32,730 bases of DNA from JAIRVZ01 sp031553755 (GTDB lineage: Bacteria; Bacteroidota; Bacteroidia; Bacteroidales; Azobacteroidaceae), in contig JAVBKZ010000087.1 of assembly GCA_031553755.1 (NCBI GenBank), positions 1 to 32,730 on the forward strand, given 5' to 3'. Under the pieces are notes generated by a model. The model saw only the letters and a list, made by a program, of their open reading frames with translations, was not told the origin of the DNA and did not search any database. Made by a program: the position numbers and the translations under genes. How positions within the stretch are numbered: the stretch's first letter is position 1; each line of letters opens with the position of its first letter. Positions 31,017-32,730 of the stretch are shown here, one piece after another.

Positions 31017-32102
31017 ATGAAGCAAACACCATTTACAGGTATTCACGAATCGCTCGGTGCAAAAATGCACGAATTTGCGGGTTATAATATGCCCATTGAA
31101 TATTCCGGAATTATTGAAGAACATCACACTGTTGTTGAAGGCGTAGGAGTTTTTGACGTTTCTCACATGGGTGAATTTTGGGTAAAGGGCCCTCAAGCGC
31201 TTTCTTTTCTTCAAAAAGTTACGTCTAATAATGTCGAAATACTTCCGATTGGAAAAGCACAATACACTTGTTTCCCAAATGAAAACGGTGGAATCGTTGA
31301 CGATTTGTTGGTTTATCATTGTGAGCCGGAAAAATATATGCTGGTTGTCAATGCTTCGAATATTCAAAAAGATTGGGATTGGTGTGTGAAAAATAATACG
31401 GAAGGAGCTATCCTTGAAAACGCATCGGATCATACTGCTCAATTGGCGATACAAGGACCTAAAGCTTTGGCGACTTTACAAAAACTGACATCTGTTGATT
31501 TATCTTCAATTCCATATTATACTTTTGTAACAGGAGAATTGGCAGGAGTCAAAGAAGTAATTATTTCTAATACAGGATATACCGGCGCGGGAGGTTTTGA
31601 AATTTATTTTTATCCCGAATACGGAACAAAAATATGGGAGGCTGTATTCGAAGCCGGAAAAGAATTCGGAATCAAACCAATTGGATTAGGAGCGAGAGAT
31701 ACTTTGCGTTTAGAGATGGGATTTCCTCTATACGGTAATGATTTGGATGATACTACATCTCCCTTACAAGCCGGTTTGGGTTGGATAACAAAATTTGTTG
31801 ACGGAAAAAATTTCATCGCGAGAGATATCCTTGAAAAAGAAAAACAAAACGGAGTTGCACGTAAACTTTGTGGATTTGAATTAGTTGATAGAGGAATTCC
31901 TCGCCACGGATATGAAATTGTAAATGCTTCTGGAGAAGTTATTGGTGTGGTAACATCAGGAACGATGTCTCCATGTTCCAAAAAAGGAATCGGGATGGGT
32001 TACGTAAAACCTGAATATGCAGCTTTGGAGTCTACTATTTATATCCGTATAAGAAATAAAGATTTAGAGGCGAAAGTAGTGAAACCTCCTTTCAGAAAGT
32101 AA
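31017..32102 (+). CDS. gcvT: Glycine cleavage system T protein (aminomethyltransferase)
   Basis: Transfers the methylene group from the aminomethyl-lipoyl H protein to tetrahydrofolate and releases ammonia. The 361-residue protein matches GcvT: KQTPFTGIHESLGAKMHEFA, the GVFDVSHMGEFWVKGP block, GGIVDDLLVYHCEPEKYMLV with the catalytic Asp, VNASNIQKDWDW, NTGYTGAGGFEIY, LGARDTLRLEMGFPLYGNDL, and a C-terminal barrel with GEVIGVVTSGTMSPC. Other glycine-cleavage genes (gcvH, gcvP) are not in this window. The start at ATG 31017 gives a normal N-terminus. A clear terminator follows, and the gap to pepT is full of repeats. Confidence 0.96.
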   Translation: MKQTPFTGIHESLGAKMHEFAGYNMPIEYSGIIEEHHTVVEGVGVFDVSHMGEFWVKGPQALSFLQKVTSNNVEILPIGKAQYTCFPNENGGIVDDLLVYHCEPEKYMLVVNASNIQKDWDWCVKNNTEGAILENASDHTAQLAIQGPKALATLQKLTSVDLSSIPYYTFVTGELAGVKEVIISNTGYTGAGGFEIYFYPEYGTKIWEAVFEAGKEFGIKPIGLGARDTLRLEMGFPLYGNDLDDTTSPLQAGLGWITKFVDGKNFIARDILEKEKQNGVARKLCGFELVDRGIPRHGYEIVNASGEVIGVVTSGTMSPCSKKGIGMGYVKPEYAALESTIYIRIRNKDLEAKVVKPPFRK

Positions 32103-32129
32103 AAGAAGTAGGTTAAATAAGAATATTAG

Positions 32130-32167
32130 AGCCAACTAATTTGCAAAGGATATTAGTTGGCTTTTTT
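32130..32167 (+). terminator. Rho-independent terminator after gcvT
   Basis: AGCCAACTAAT / ATTAGTTGGCT, 11-bp perfect stem with an 11-nt loop, followed by a T run (32162-32167), 27 nt after the gcvT stop. Confidence 0.93.
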
Positions 32168-32205
32168 ACGTCAAAATATTTATGAATGATCTACATAGTT
32201 GCTCC

Positions 32206-32577
32206 TTAAAAAGCCTTTCTACAAATTATGTTTTTAAAAAATAGTTTTGAAAAAACACTCGAAATATAATGATACAAAAACTCTTCTTTGAGTTTTTGTA
32301 TCATTATATTCAGATTCCAGGCTGTTGCAGCTAAAAAGGCGTTGATTTGTATCCCCTTTTCTCTCCAAAGGTAATTCTGTTCCATCCGGAAATCTGTTTT
32401 CAAATGTCCGATCATGGGCTCTATGGCAGCACGTGACCTGTATTTCTTTCGCATTTGCTGTTTTTGGTAAGCTGTGTCTTTAACTTTGGCTTTGCCCGGG
32501 ATGATGATTTTTACTCCATTTATTTCTGACTTTCCTTTGCCTCCCCTGTCATAAACCAATTCTTTGGTGAATCTCCT
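32206..32577 (-). pseudogene. IS5-type transposase, C-terminal part only
   Basis: The minus-strand frame carries the catalytic end of an IS5/IS4-type DDE transposase: ELVYDRGGKGKSEINGVKII, then KKYRSRAAIEPMIGHLKTDF with the last acidic residue (Glu) of the triad, RMEQNYLWREKGIQINAFLA and ATAWNL. The family is usually over 300 residues; here 124 codons remain, and upstream the frame meets IS3-type sequence. TTG 32559 is only an accidental start. The first codons upstream (RRFTKELVYD) still look like the transposase. The gene cannot make an active enzyme. A 21-bp perfect palindrome lies in the last third. The outer IS end should be between the gcvT terminator and 32206, but no inverted repeat could be confirmed. 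Confidence 0.8.
32263..32310. repeat. 21-bp perfect inverted repeat within the IS5-type transposase end
   Basis: Arms 32263-32283 and 32290-32310 are exact reverse complements, with a 6-nt loop TTCTTT. The core is TACAAAAACTC / GAGTTTTTGTA. On the coding strand it encodes NIMIQKLKEEFLYHYI. Confidence 0.95.
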
Positions 32578-32597
32578 AACTTTACGCGTACAAAAAG

Positions 32598-32730
32598 TTA
32601 AGCCGCAGGATTAATAAAATGATTATCAGTTTCATAAATTTTCCAAAATTCATCCATCGTTTGAAAGTTCAAATAAGACTGCCTTCTGTTTTTATTATAA
32701 TAGGTTTCAATATATTCAAAAATGTCCAGT
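32598..32730 (-). pseudogene. IS3-family transposase (orfB type), C-terminal end (runs off the right edge)
   Basis: On the minus strand 43 codons run from the window edge to TAA 32600-32598: LDIFEYIETYYNKNRRQSYL, then NFQTMDEFWK and IYETDNHFINPAA. The pattern (I/V)F.YIE.(Y/F)YN..R.(H/Q)S.L.(Y/F)..(M/P)..F is the C-terminus of IS3-family DDE transposases of the rve integrase class. The rest lies outside the window, so the gene may be intact. Its stop lies about 20 nt from the start of the IS5-type frame on the same strand, so the right end of the IS3-type element should fall between 32578 and 32597. This frame was too short for routine ORF calling. Confidence 0.75.

Noticed and set aside
30996..31454. 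A 152-codon minus-strand frame antisense to gcvT
   Set aside because: It lies over clear GcvT motifs on the plus strand, and its product is not protein-like.

Overview
The window is AT-rich bacterial chromosome from a member of the Bacteroidota, most likely order Bacteroidales. This rests on the gene content and the promoters. Family calls typical of that phylum include DUF5606, DUF4293, DUF3276/PUR, DUF2490, DUF4468-like, a long NusB, a divergent RNA polymerase omega and a 906-residue pyruvate phosphate dikinase. Many start sites are preceded by the Bacteroidota -7 element TAnnTTTG, twice with a TTTG -33 element at exactly 20 nt. No rRNA, tRNA or CRISPR array was seen. I could not run any database search, so family names are recognition from the residues only.

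Layout. 1-579: a debris zone with the 5' end of an IS982-like transposase (minus strand), a 5'-truncated Cys/His-rich remnant, and a frameshifted remnant that runs into the next reading frame. 662-6485: a secreted TPR protein, an outer-membrane barrel and proB. 6707-10291: a lipoprotein, a small secreted repeat protein, and a VTC-type polyphosphate polymerase / DUF4956 / DUF2490 set. 10462-13834 (minus): ppdK and a thioredoxin-fold protein without its cysteines. 14084-19809 (plus): a DUF4468-like protein, paaK with an ACT-domain partner, then bamD-omega-DUF4293 and a K+/H+ antiporter. 19806-27093 (minus): a barrel protein, queF-queC, a VOC protein, an OmpA lipoprotein, two small conserved proteins, then coaE-ybbR-yajC-nusB. 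27371-32102 (plus): a PUR-family protein, rplY-pth, an S4 protein, pepT and gcvT. 32206-32730: an IS3-type transposase end abutting a 5'-truncated IS5-type transposase (minus).

Most genes are housekeeping: envelope assembly (bamD, OmpA, barrels, yajC), translation and transcription (rplY, pth, nusB, omega, S4), and metabolism (proB, ppdK, coaE, pepT, gcvT, queC/queF). The most unusual feature is a set of short tandem arrays placed exactly at the 3' ends of genes. Octamers (consensus RAGTTGAC) begin inside the stop codons of proB, paaK and pepT. Heptamers (TAGTGAA) begin inside the stop codon of pth. Nonamers (AATGAARRR) span the queC stop/queF start and the 3' coding end of the DUF5606 gene. 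All 19 forward octamer units carry a stop triplet. Two arrays are paired with an inverted array, and one pair encloses a REP-like palindrome. The other main points are the polyphosphate-polymerase cluster, a 21-bp perfect palindrome inside a transposase coding end, and IS debris at both edges.
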